From NCBI GenBank assembly GCA_902566635.1, contig CACFJP010000008.1, forward strand, positions 1-61,991: a stretch of 61,991 nucleotides of DNA, read 5' to 3'. This DNA is from an uncultured Bacteroidota bacterium (lineage in GTDB: Bacteria > Bacteroidota > Bacteroidia > Flavobacteriales > Flavobacteriaceae). The notes beneath the pieces are model-generated. The model saw nothing but the letters and a program-made list of their open reading frames with translations, was not told where the DNA came from and made no database searches. The translations under genes and the position numbers were made by a program. Positions 45,014-52,728 of the stretch are shown piece after piece (the first letter of the stretch is position 1; the number at the start of each line of letters is the position of its first letter).

Positions 45014-47624
45014 ATTTAGGTTTAGAGTTTTAATCACATATATTTCACTATATATCTCTTTAAGTTTTGGTTGTTTATCGTCTATAAATGCCCAAAACTC
45101 GAACTGGCAGTCAGTAGTTACACCTGGTCAAAACTGGATGTACACTACTCCAAATTATCAGTTGCCAAATAATTGGAATCAACAAGGCTTTGACGATTCA
45201 TCATGGTCAGAAGGTCCTTCTGGTATTGGATATGGGGATGATGATGATGCTACAGTAATAGCTCAAACAATTTCACTTTACATGCGAAAAGAATTCCAAA
45301 TATTTGATATGTCAGAAATCAATAGAATAATTTTGGACATTGATTATGATGATGCATTTGTTGCTTATTTGAACGGATTAGAAATTGGACGAAATCTATT
45401 ATCAGGTCAGCAGATCAGCTATAATGATACTGCCGAGGGGTGGCACGAAGCAAATCTTTATAGAGGTTATAGCCCTGATAGAATTTTTATAGATAAATCT
45501 CTATTACAAAATGGAACAAATAATCTATCTGTGCAAGTTCATAATTATTCTGCAGATTCATCAGACATGACTGCATTACCTGTTCTCTCAGTTGAAATCA
45601 TAAGTAGTAGCCAGGTGTATAGTGAAACCCCATATTGGTTTGAAGAGCCTAATCCAGAACCTGTTGATGTAAATTTCCAATCATCAAATTTACCGATTGT
45701 TATTCTTGATACTAATGGCAATGATATACCAACTGAACCTAAAATTCCTGCAACAATCAAAATTATCAAACGCCCTAATAATGAAAGAAACTATATTAGT
45801 GATGTTAATAACAGCGATTATATTGATTTCGAGGGGTCTATTCAAATTGAGATTAGAGGAGCAAGCTCAACTATTTTTTCTAAGAAGCAATATGCTTTTA
45901 CTACTTTCGATGAATCTGGTAATAAAGATAATGTGAAGTTGCTTGGAATGCCAAAGGAAAATGATTGGATTTTAAATGGCATCGCTTTTGACACGTTATT
46001 TATGCGTGACTTTTTAAGTTATAAGCTTTCAAATTTAGTGGGTCAGTATGCTTCTGAGGTTCATTACTGTGAGCTTGTTTTAAATGACGAGTATAAAGGC
46101 ATTTATATGCTTTTAGAAAAGCTCAAAGCAGATGATAGTAGGATCGATATTAAAAAGATTAAAGTAGACGACAATACCTTACCTAATTTAACTGGCGGTT
46201 ACATTAGTAAAGCTGATAAGATTGAAGGTGAAGAAATTCTTGCCTGGGAACTCCCAAATTATGGAGGATTTAACACACAGTATGCTCTTGAACACCCCAA
46301 ACCTGACGAGATATCTTCAGAACAACAAAACTATATTGAAAATATTTTCAGAGAATTAGATGATAAGTCTTTAAATCCTAATATTGTCTTTTCTGAGAGC
46401 TACCAATCTTTGATTGATATTCCATCATTCGTTGATTTTATCATACTCAATGAATTAGCATCTAACGCAGATGCATATCAATTCAGTACTTTTTTTCATA
46501 AAGACCGTAGAGGTAAGTTAAGAGCTGGTCCAATTTGGGATTTTAATCTTACCTACGGAAATGACTTGTTTTGGTGGGGTTTTGATAGAAGTAAATATGA
46601 TGTATGGCAATTAACTTTTGGTAATATTGGCTCAAAATTTTGGCAAAATCTATTTAACAACCCCGTGTTTAATTGTTATTTATCTAAACGATGGAATGAA
46701 CTTAGTTCTAGTGGTCAACCCCTATCAGAAAATGAGATATTTGAATTAATCAATCAAACAGCTTCCTTAATTACTGAAGCTGTTAATCGACAAGCATTAC
46801 AATGGGGTGTTAATGTTGAATTTGATAATCGTATTAATAATTTAAAGTCTTTTATTTCGCAACGTATTAATTGGTTGTCTTCGGAGCTTAATGATACCTC
46901 ACTATGCGATCAAATTAGCACGCCCCCACTTGTGATTAGTAAAATTCATTACCATCCTCCACAAAGTGATGACGGAGACTATGAATTTATAGAGATAACA
47001 AATAATAGTAGTACAACTCTAAACACAACAGGGGTTTATTTTGGTGGGCTGGGGTTATCATACCAGTTTCCTCCTGGGTCATCAATTATGCCAAATCAAT
47101 CTGTTATTTTGGCTAATAATGCAGATGTATTCTCATCATTATATGGCTTCTCTCCCTACGACGAATTTTCTAGAAAGCTATCAAATAATAGTGAAGAAAT
47201 TAAGCTACTTGATAGCTTCGGAAACCTTATTGATCTTGTTAAGTATAATGACGATGCTCCATGGCCAACAGCAGCAGATGGAGATGGAGCATTTTTGGTA
47301 CTCAATAGTCTTAGTGACGACAATAGCATCGGCTCAAACTGGAGCGCCTCTTTAGATTATAACACCTTAACTGTTTCAGAAAACATCGACAATCAATTAT
47401 TTGTATACCCAAACCCCTTTACCAATTTTGTTTATGTTAGCTTGACAAATGGAAAAATTATCGAAAAGATCAATGTTTATAATTTGACTGGAAAATTGGT
47501 TTCTTCATTTAACTCTGAAAGAAGTAGAGAACTTTTTAGTTTGACTAACCTTTCAGTAGGAATATATTTTATTGAAGTTATTTCAGGCTCCAACTTTTAT
47601 TCAAAACAAATCATCAAAAAATAA
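45003..47624 (+). CDS. secreted CotH-type kinase with lamin-tail domain and T9SS tail
   Basis: An 873-residue protein. No ATG fits a signal peptide; the TTG at 45003, which overlaps the GH5 stop by 11 bp, gives MKTKFRFRVLITYISLYISL and a signal peptide to about residue 30. Residues of about 35-200 form a galactose-binding-like sandwich. The CotH kinase-like domain (about 230-625) shows LVLNDEYKGIYMLLEKLKAD, LTGGYISKADKIEG, FVDFIILNELASNADAYQFS and GPIWDFNLTYGND. A lamin-tail domain (about 641-770) and a T9SS sorting domain (YPNPFTNFVYVSL) follow. CotH of Bacillus is an atypical protein kinase. A similar extracellular role here is inferred. It closes the plus-strand operon. Confidence 0.85.
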   Translation: MKTKFRFRVLITYISLYISLSFGCLSSINAQNSNWQSVVTPGQNWMYTTPNYQLPNNWNQQGFDDSSWSEGPSGIGYGDDDDATVIAQTISLYMRKEFQIFDMSEINRIILDIDYDDAFVAYLNGLEIGRNLLSGQQISYNDTAEGWHEANLYRGYSPDRIFIDKSLLQNGTNNLSVQVHNYSADSSDMTALPVLSVEIISSSQVYSETPYWFEEPNPEPVDVNFQSSNLPIVILDTNGNDIPTEPKIPATIKIIKRPNNERNYISDVNNSDYIDFEGSIQIEIRGASSTIFSKKQYAFTTFDESGNKDNVKLLGMPKENDWILNGIAFDTLFMRDFLSYKLSNLVGQYASEVHYCELVLNDEYKGIYMLLEKLKADDSRIDIKKIKVDDNTLPNLTGGYISKADKIEGEEILAWELPNYGGFNTQYALEHPKPDEISSEQQNYIENIFRELDDKSLNPNIVFSESYQSLIDIPSFVDFIILNELASNADAYQFSTFFHKDRRGKLRAGPIWDFNLTYGNDLFWWGFDRSKYDVWQLTFGNIGSKFWQNLFNNPVFNCYLSKRWNELSSSGQPLSENEIFELINQTASLITEAVNRQALQWGVNVEFDNRINNLKSFISQRINWLSSELNDTSLCDQISTPPLVISKIHYHPPQSDDGDYEFIEITNNSSTTLNTTGVYFGGLGLSYQFPPGSSIMPNQSVILANNADVFSSLYGFSPYDEFSRKLSNNSEEIKLLDSFGNLIDLVKYNDDAPWPTAADGDGAFLVLNSLSDDNSIGSNWSASLDYNTLTVSENIDNQLFVYPNPFTNFVYVSLTNGKIIEKINVYNLTGKLVSSFNSERSRELFSLTNLSVGIYFIEVISGSNFYSKQIIKK

Positions 47625-47644
47625 TAGAAATACTTCTTAACAAC

Positions 47645-47774
47645 ATGATGAGAATCAAGATATTAATGTGCTTATAGCTCACTTGCCATATTACTAGTTC
47701 CCAAAAAACAACTGTTGATTTAGGTAGTTTTACTAATCAATTCCCTGGACAGGAATTTGTCTTATTCATTTAGA
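47645..47774 (+). pseudogene. dead N-terminal fragment of a second GH81 gene
   Basis: Read in frame from ATG at 47645 it gives MMRIKILMCL, a TAG stop, then LTCHITSSQ, KTTVDLGSFTNQFPGQ and a second stop. This mirrors the intact GH81 N-terminus at 26724 (MLKIKIVIIIF..ISSSQ..VNVGSGSYTTQFPGT), with signal peptide, SSQ cleavage region and SxTxQFPG in register. Only about 40 codons remain; the catalytic domain is gone. The DNA is well diverged from the intact copy, so it is not a recent duplicate. It lies 20 bp after the CotH gene at the end of the PUL. Confidence 0.7.
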
Positions 47775-47814
47775 GTATGTTGAAAATAAATTGATTTGAA
47801 AGCCTATAATAGAG

Positions 47815-47886
47815 TAGCCCCGCCAGGAATCGAACCTAGGTCTAAAGCTTAGGAAACTTCTATTCTTTCCGTTGAACTACGAGGCT
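47815..47886 (-). tRNA. tRNA-Arg (anticodon CCT)
   Basis: The minus strand folds as a complete 72-nt cloverleaf. Acceptor AGCCTCG pairs with CGGGGCT, with discriminator A. The D-stem is GTTC/GAAT. The anticodon stem GAAGT/GCTTT carries loop TTCCTAA with anticodon CCT, reading AGG. The T-arm is CTAGG TTCGATT CCTGG. CCA is not encoded. Its first two bases coincide with the end of the cruF-like stop codon (47885-47887). Confidence 0.93.
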
Positions 47887-48532
47887 ATTGGAGGGCAAAC
47901 ACCCCAAAAAATAAAAAGTGAACCAGCACAAGATGTGCCGAAAAGGTGTATTCTTTTTCACGAATCCAATACTGTACACCCAACTGAATTGGCAAAGCAA
48001 CCAAAAACCAACCAATGTAATTTGACAGGGGTGCTACATATTCTGTAAATGTCCAATAGTCGAAAATGGGCGCGACGGGCTCAATCACCAAATCTATAAG
48101 GACCATAAGTACTGCACCAGAAATGGCAGCTAAAATTTTATTGTTTTTCCATAATGCATCTCCAATAGCTCCTGTTATAAAACTAAGCATCACCCAATTA
48201 GCGCCGATCAGAACAGGAACGCCAAAAATTTTAACTCCAAGATTTTCGCCATAATAATACGACCCAAAGATCAACCCATAGTTTACACCTAATATCTCGA
48301 CCAACATCCCAAGGACAAAGGCCAAAATCGCAGCCCATGCCATACGGCGATCAGGGTTTTTAAGGTTGACAAATAACAACACAAGCGTAAAAAATAAATT
48401 GATGGGCGTGGTTTGTAAAAAAAACTCTCTATTGCCATACAGTATCCCCAAAGCACCACTCACATGCAACAACCAAATCATACCAACAGAAATTTGAGTG
48501 GTACGCTCTTTTGGAATTAAAATATTTATCAT
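47885..48532 (-). CDS. cruF: carotenoid biosynthesis membrane protein (CruF/DUF422 family)
   Basis: A 215-residue integral membrane protein with about 6-7 TM helices. Family features are VLGMLVEILGVNYGLIFGSY (with YYG following), LGVKIFGVPVLIGANWVMLS and LIDLVIEPVAPIFDYW. CruF-type enzymes hydrate the 1,2 double bond of a carotene psi-end to give a tertiary 1-hydroxyl. Its ATG overlaps the crtD stop by 4 bp, so the two are coupled. CruF plus CrtD plus a CrtA-like enzyme fits a myxol/saproxanthin-type or acyclic hydroxycarotenoid pathway. Its stop codon overlaps the start of the tRNA gene. Confidence 0.85.
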   Translation of the reverse strand: MINILIPKERTTQISVGMIWLLHVSGALGILYGNREFFLQTTPINLFFTLVLLFVNLKNPDRRMAWAAILAFVLGMLVEILGVNYGLIFGSYYYGENLGVKIFGVPVLIGANWVMLSFITGAIGDALWKNNKILAAISGAVLMVLIDLVIEPVAPIFDYWTFTEYVAPLSNYIGWFLVALPIQLGVQYWIREKEYTFSAHLVLVHFLFFGVFALQ

Positions 48533-49998
48533 TGGTTTTTAACTAGATTAGCTACAATTTTAGCAGAGAGCAAACACAAGGGGATTCCACCGCCTGGATG
48601 TACACTTCCTCCACAAAAATACAAGTTTGAAATTTGACTTGAAAAATTGGGATGGCGCAAAAAGGCTGCCATACGATCATTGCTTGCTGCACCATACAAA
48701 GCACCCGTAAAAGAAGCTGTCTTGTCCGCAATCAAACGTGGGGTTACCACAAACTCTTCCTCTATACAATCTTCAAGTTTTATGTTCAAATTCCGATTAA
48801 GCTTATCCAATACCCGTTTCCGCAATTCTTGCGAAAGTGCATCCCAGTCTTGACCTACATCGTGTGGCGCATTAATCATTACAAACCAGTTTTCCTTCCC
48901 AGCTGGGGCATCGCCTTGCACGTCTTTGGCCGTGATATTAACATAAACAGTCGGATCAGCAGCGAGAGTTTTGTATGTAAATAGCGCATCGAATTCTGCT
49001 TTGTAATCTTTGCTAAAAAAGATGTTGTGTAAATCCAAGTCGGGAAACGACCGATTGACTCCCCAGTAAAAAATCACTGCCGAGCTCGATCGTTCTTGTC
49101 GAAGACTTTTCTCGGGTGCTTGTTGAGTAGGCATCAAATACCGATACGTCGGTACAACATCCATATTGGATACCAGCACATCGGCTTTGTGCGTTGTGCC
49201 ATTCGTCCGCATTCCTATCGCCGTTTTGCCCTCCAAGATGATTTCATCAACGTTTGCGTTGTAGTGAAACTGTACCCCGTTTCGTTTGGCGAGGGCAACC
49301 AAGCTATTGGAGATATCAACCATTCCTTTTTTTGGAACAAACGTGCCATAATGCTGCTCGAGATGTTGAATCAAGGTCATCATACCAGGGGTTTGATAGG
49401 GATTGGAGCCATTGTAGGTCGCAAAGCGGTCGTAGAACTGCACCAAATGAGGTTCTTTCAATCGTCGGGTGTTGACCTTATGCAGGGTGGAGTCGAGTTC
49501 GTAAGAAAACAAATGGAGAATGCCTTCTAGGGTGGCTTTGTTGAGATAGGTACGCCATTTGTGTAAGGATTGCTCTAAAAATATGGATACGGTTCGATTG
49601 TATTTTTTCTCGGCTCGTGATAAATAGTCTTGTAGTTGGTGTTTTGGCACGCCCAATTTGTCATCAACTTCTACCAAAAACCGATCGGTATCGCCATAAG
49701 CATTTAATCGAATTCCATCTTCCCAGTAGTATTTACATCCAATTTCTTTGCGTTTGTATTGAAAATGATCACGAGGATTTTCGCCAGCGAGTGTAAAGAG
49801 CTCATCAACAAAATGTGGCATCGTAAATAATGAAGGGCCAAAGTCAAATCGATAATCGCCCAATGTAAAAGAAGATAGTTTACCCCCTGGGTATTCGTTT
49901 TTTTCAAAAACCGATACATCATATCCCTGACATGCCAAACGAATAGAAGTCGCAATACCTGCAATGCCAGATCCGATAATGATTGCTTTTTTGCTCAT
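48529..49998 (-). CDS. crtD: CrtD-type carotenoid 3,4-desaturase
   Basis: A 489-residue FAD enzyme of the CrtI/CrtD family. The N-terminal Rossmann motif is AIIIGSGIAGIATSIRLACQ, followed by VFEKNEYPGGKLSSFTLGDY. The C-terminal FAD-binding signature is NLYFCGGSVHPGGGIPLCLL. The FDFGPSLFTMP segment and the CGGSVHPGGGIP form fit CrtD-like 1-hydroxycarotenoid 3,4-desaturases better than CrtI (the CrtI in this window reads FTGQLTVPGPGVPP). Lying between crtA-like and cruF-like genes supports this. It would introduce the 3,4 double bond after CruF hydration. Confidence 0.86.
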   Translation of the reverse strand: MSKKAIIIGSGIAGIATSIRLACQGYDVSVFEKNEYPGGKLSSFTLGDYRFDFGPSLFTMPHFVDELFTLAGENPRDHFQYKRKEIGCKYYWEDGIRLNAYGDTDRFLVEVDDKLGVPKHQLQDYLSRAEKKYNRTVSIFLEQSLHKWRTYLNKATLEGILHLFSYELDSTLHKVNTRRLKEPHLVQFYDRFATYNGSNPYQTPGMMTLIQHLEQHYGTFVPKKGMVDISNSLVALAKRNGVQFHYNANVDEIILEGKTAIGMRTNGTTHKADVLVSNMDVVPTYRYLMPTQQAPEKSLRQERSSSAVIFYWGVNRSFPDLDLHNIFFSKDYKAEFDALFTYKTLAADPTVYVNITAKDVQGDAPAGKENWFVMINAPHDVGQDWDALSQELRKRVLDKLNRNLNIKLEDCIEEEFVVTPRLIADKTASFTGALYGAASNDRMAAFLRHPNFSSQISNLYFCGGSVHPGGGIPLCLLSAKIVANLVKNQ

Positions 49999-50000
49999 AT

Positions 50001-50666
50001 CTAAGGGGTTTTTTCTTCGCTCAATACCTCAAAACGATTAAACATATCTTCTTTATACCATTTGCGCTGTCTTGTTTTTTTGACAATCGAAGCGTGTGCC
50101 TGAGACACATAGGCAAAAGTACGAATAGCTTCGGCGCTTTCCCATACGCTAAAGGTCGCTTGTTGTACAAACGGCCACTCGCCTATGCCTTTAAAAAACC
50201 CAACCCCTTTGGCTTGTTTTATGGCGCGAGATGCTTGTGGTACATGGCGCCAGAATTCAAGCAGTCGAGTGGGGTTTAAGGTTGCACGAGTAATGACCCC
50301 GATGGGTTTATCCCCCAAGGGTTTTTGTACCTCAAATGGCGACTGACCACTCCAATTGCCGTGGGTGTGTATGGGGCTTAGCGAATAGATTCGCTGTTCT
50401 GCAGATCGATCAAAAAAGGCCTGTAAAATAGCTGCTTTATCAAAGGCTTTTACTTTGCATTGCTCAGTGTCCCAAACAGTCAGCAGTGCATAGGTAGAAA
50501 AGTCGGGACGTAAGCTAAACCCAGCCCCTGCGCCTGTTCCCAACATCTTATAAAACTGTAAACCCTTGCACTGTTGCAAGCCAGCATGGGCGCGTTGCAT
50601 CTGGGTAAATGCCCAAAAACGATGCTTGCTGTATGAAAAAAAATGAAGGTAAACGACCTGTCTCAT
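50001..50666 (-). CDS. crtA: spheroidene monooxygenase (CrtA)-family protein
   Basis: About 221 residues from MRQVVYLHFFSYSKHRFWAF; this ATG is preferred over the one at 50702, which adds an odd N-terminus. Family features are QFYKMLGTGAGAGFSLRPDF, WDTEQCKVKAFDKA, VITRATLNPTRLLEFWRHVP and FSVWESAEAIRTFAYVSQAH. CrtA-type enzymes oxygenate carotenoids at C-2. In flavobacteria with CruF and CrtD a 2-hydroxylation role (as in myxol-like carotenoids) is plausible but inferred. It lies 2 bp upstream of crtD and heads the crtA-crtD-cruF operon. Divergent from the flavin reductase. Confidence 0.82.
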   Translation of the reverse strand: MRQVVYLHFFSYSKHRFWAFTQMQRAHAGLQQCKGLQFYKMLGTGAGAGFSLRPDFSTYALLTVWDTEQCKVKAFDKAAILQAFFDRSAEQRIYSLSPIHTHGNWSGQSPFEVQKPLGDKPIGVITRATLNPTRLLEFWRHVPQASRAIKQAKGVGFFKGIGEWPFVQQATFSVWESAEAIRTFAYVSQAHASIVKKTRQRKWYKEDMFNRFEVLSEEKTP

Positions 50667-50749
50667 CAGCATAAAGATATCATTTATCTGTTTTAGTAGC
50701 ACTGATTTTTTTGGTTTTAAAATAATATAGAATTTGTAATTTGCAACCC

Positions 50750-51283
50750 ATGAAAAAGATTATTGCCTTTGGAGCGAGTTCCTCAATCCATTCCATCAAC
50801 AAAAAACTGGCAACTTATGCAGCTTCATGTGTGCCAAATGCCCAAGTAAAGATCCTCGATCTCAATGACTATGAAATGCCCATCTTTAGTGTCGATCGAC
50901 AAAACAATGATGGCTTTCCAGCCCTTGCATATGATTTAAAACAATTGCTGACTGACACAGATGGTATAATCATTTCCTTTGCAGAACACAATAGTTCATA
51001 TGCAGCTGCTTTTAAAAATATCTTTGATTGGATTTCTCGTTTTAATGGCGATATTTGGTACAGCAAACCAATGTTTTTGTTGGCAACCAGCAATGGGGAA
51101 CGTGGTGGAAAAACTGTTTTGGAACAAGCCCACAATCGAATCTCTAGAAAAACCCCTTTTGATATTCCTCATTTTTCTCTTCCCAATTTTTCAAAAACAT
51201 TTGACGAACATCAAGGAATAACTGACGATGCATTGAAAACGAAATTCCAAAATGCATTGGTAATTTTTATTAATCAGTTATAG
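50750..51283 (+). CDS. NAD(P)H-dependent FMN reductase-family flavoprotein
   Basis: About 177 residues from MKKIIAFGASSSIHSINKKL; the in-frame TTG at 50741 is ignored. Flavodoxin-like features are GASSSIHSINKKL (phosphate loop), PIFSVDRQNNDGFP, IISFAEHNSSYAAAFKNIFD and LLATSNGERGGKTVLEQA. Members use NAD(P)H to reduce FMN, quinones or azo compounds. AEHNSSYAAAFKN replaces the commoner PEYNxSxPGxLKN, a normal variation. It is divergent from the crtA-like gene and overlaps the end of the HMA-MauE gene by 6 bp. Substrate unknown. Confidence 0.84.
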   Translation: MKKIIAFGASSSIHSINKKLATYAASCVPNAQVKILDLNDYEMPIFSVDRQNNDGFPALAYDLKQLLTDTDGIIISFAEHNSSYAAAFKNIFDWISRFNGDIWYSKPMFLLATSNGERGGKTVLEQAHNRISRKTPFDIPHFSLPNFSKTFDEHQGITDDALKTKFQNALVIFINQL

Positions 51284-51961
51284 AAGCATCCAAACAGCCA
51301 TTGCAATCATTAGCACATTTTCGATAAATGTGGCTTCTGTCATGGGGAGTTTTAGCACAGATCCCAAACATGCACAATCTATCTCCTTTTTGGACAACAA
51401 CACCTTGACGACTCCAATAGTGGTAATCCCCAATATTGCCAAAGTCAGCCATAATGCAAGTTGAAGTTCCAAACGCATCAAAAACAGAACCCCTAACGAC
51501 AGTTCTAAAAATGGATACAACCAAGCGTAAAAAGGAATAGCCATAGCAAGAGGGTCATAACGACGAAAGCTGCTTTGAAACCCTCTGAGATCCAAACATT
51601 TAAAAAACGAAAAGACCACAAAAAAGAGACCCATAAAGTCGGGCAAAACGTTTCTGATGACAAATGTTGGATAGTGTATGATTAGTGTACCACCAAACAA
51701 AAATAAAAAAATCAAACCCAAAGGATAAAGTTGTTTGGCTTTTGAAGCTGCAGTTGTAATTTCTTCCACCAATGCGTGATTGGGTGGTAAGACAGCCTTG
51801 ATTTCATTCACATCAAAAGACTGCTGATAGCGAACCTCCACAGCGCCTGTTTTAAAGTTGGCTGACACACGATTTACATTAGGAAGTTGCGCAATGGCGT
51901 GCTCAACAGAAGCGGCACATCCTTCACAAGTCATTCCTTTGATATTAGCAATTAGTTTCAT
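51278..51961 (-). CDS. HMA metal-binding domain fused to MauE/DoxX-like membrane protein
   Basis: A 227-residue protein. Residues 1-70 are a heavy-metal-associated ferredoxin-like domain with GMTCEGCAASVEHAI (C12, C15), of the type that binds Cu(I). Residues of about 80-227 form four TM helices of the MauE/DoxX type, with a CAC motif in LLSKKEIDCACLGSVLKLP. MauE-like proteins take part in disulfide or redox maturation in the periplasm. The fusion suggests thiol or copper handling at the inner membrane. It lies 34 bp after the pirin gene and overlaps the convergent flavin reductase by 6 bp. Confidence 0.78.
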   Translation of the reverse strand: MKLIANIKGMTCEGCAASVEHAIAQLPNVNRVSANFKTGAVEVRYQQSFDVNEIKAVLPPNHALVEEITTAASKAKQLYPLGLIFLFLFGGTLIIHYPTFVIRNVLPDFMGLFFVVFSFFKCLDLRGFQSSFRRYDPLAMAIPFYAWLYPFLELSLGVLFLMRLELQLALWLTLAILGITTIGVVKVLLSKKEIDCACLGSVLKLPMTEATFIENVLMIAMAVWMLL

Positions 51962-51995
51962 TCTTAAAAATTTAGTGCTGTTCTAAAATAATGCT

Positions 51996-52715
51996 CTAGC
52001 TTAGTTGAAGCATCGGTACTTGTACAAGCAGGAGTTCGGCGTCGGTTTTGGTTTTGACAGTAAGCTTATCTGTTTCCCAAATCCCTATGGCATCTCGTCG
52101 AAAAAGGGTTTGGTTATCAACCTCCACTTCTCCTTCAATGACAATCAAATACACGCCATTTTCAGGGCTTTGTAAAACATAATCAAAGGATTGGTCTTGA
52201 TCGGCATCGAGTATGTGCATCCATGCATCTTGATGAATCCAAACCCCCTGATCATTGGCAGAGGGAGACAGGATCTGAAAAAATTCATTCTTTTGGTGAA
52301 GGCTGCGAATCGGCAGCTGGTCATAACGAGGCTTAACGTTTTGTTTGTTGGGAAACAGCCACAATTGAAACAAATTGATTTCTTTGTCTGGACTGTTATT
52401 ATACTCCGAATGCTGTACCCCTGTCCCTGCGCTCATCACCTGTATATCACCCTCACGAATCACTGCCGAATTACCCATCGAGTCTTTGTGTTCCAAATCG
52501 CCTTTTAATGGGATAGTTACAATTTCCATATTGTCATGTGGATGGGTTCCAAAGCCCATTCCCCCTTGAATTATATCATCATTGAGCACTCGCAATGCTC
52601 CAAAATGAAGGCGATCGGGTTGGTACCAACTCGCAAAACTAAAACTGTGGCGAGCTTCGAGCCAGCCATGATTGGCATAGCCTCTTGAGTCAGAAGGATG
52701 AAAAACGGTTTTCAT
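51996..52715 (-). CDS. pirin-family protein (bicupin, YhhW-like)
   Basis: About 239 residues from MKTVFHPSDSRGYANHGWLE; the ATG at 52713-52715 fits the family N-terminus. The N-terminal cupin has the metal motif THPHDNMEIVTIPLKGDLEH, followed by VMSAGTGVQHSEYN. The second cupin is degenerate. YhhW-type pirins can act as quercetin 2,3-dioxygenase; the physiological substrate is usually unknown. It lies 13 bp after crtI, probably cotranscribed with it and the HMA-MauE gene. Confidence 0.9.
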   Translation of the reverse strand: MKTVFHPSDSRGYANHGWLEARHSFSFASWYQPDRLHFGALRVLNDDIIQGGMGFGTHPHDNMEIVTIPLKGDLEHKDSMGNSAVIREGDIQVMSAGTGVQHSEYNNSPDKEINLFQLWLFPNKQNVKPRYDQLPIRSLHQKNEFFQILSPSANDQGVWIHQDAWMHILDADQDQSFDYVLQSPENGVYLIVIEGEVEVDNQTLFRRDAIGIWETDKLTVKTKTDAELLLVQVPMLQLS

Positions 52716-52728
52716 AAGATTTAAACAA

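Noticed and set aside
49096-49530. 144-codon plus-strand open frame
   Set aside because: Antisense to crtD, whose FAD motifs and length are complete.
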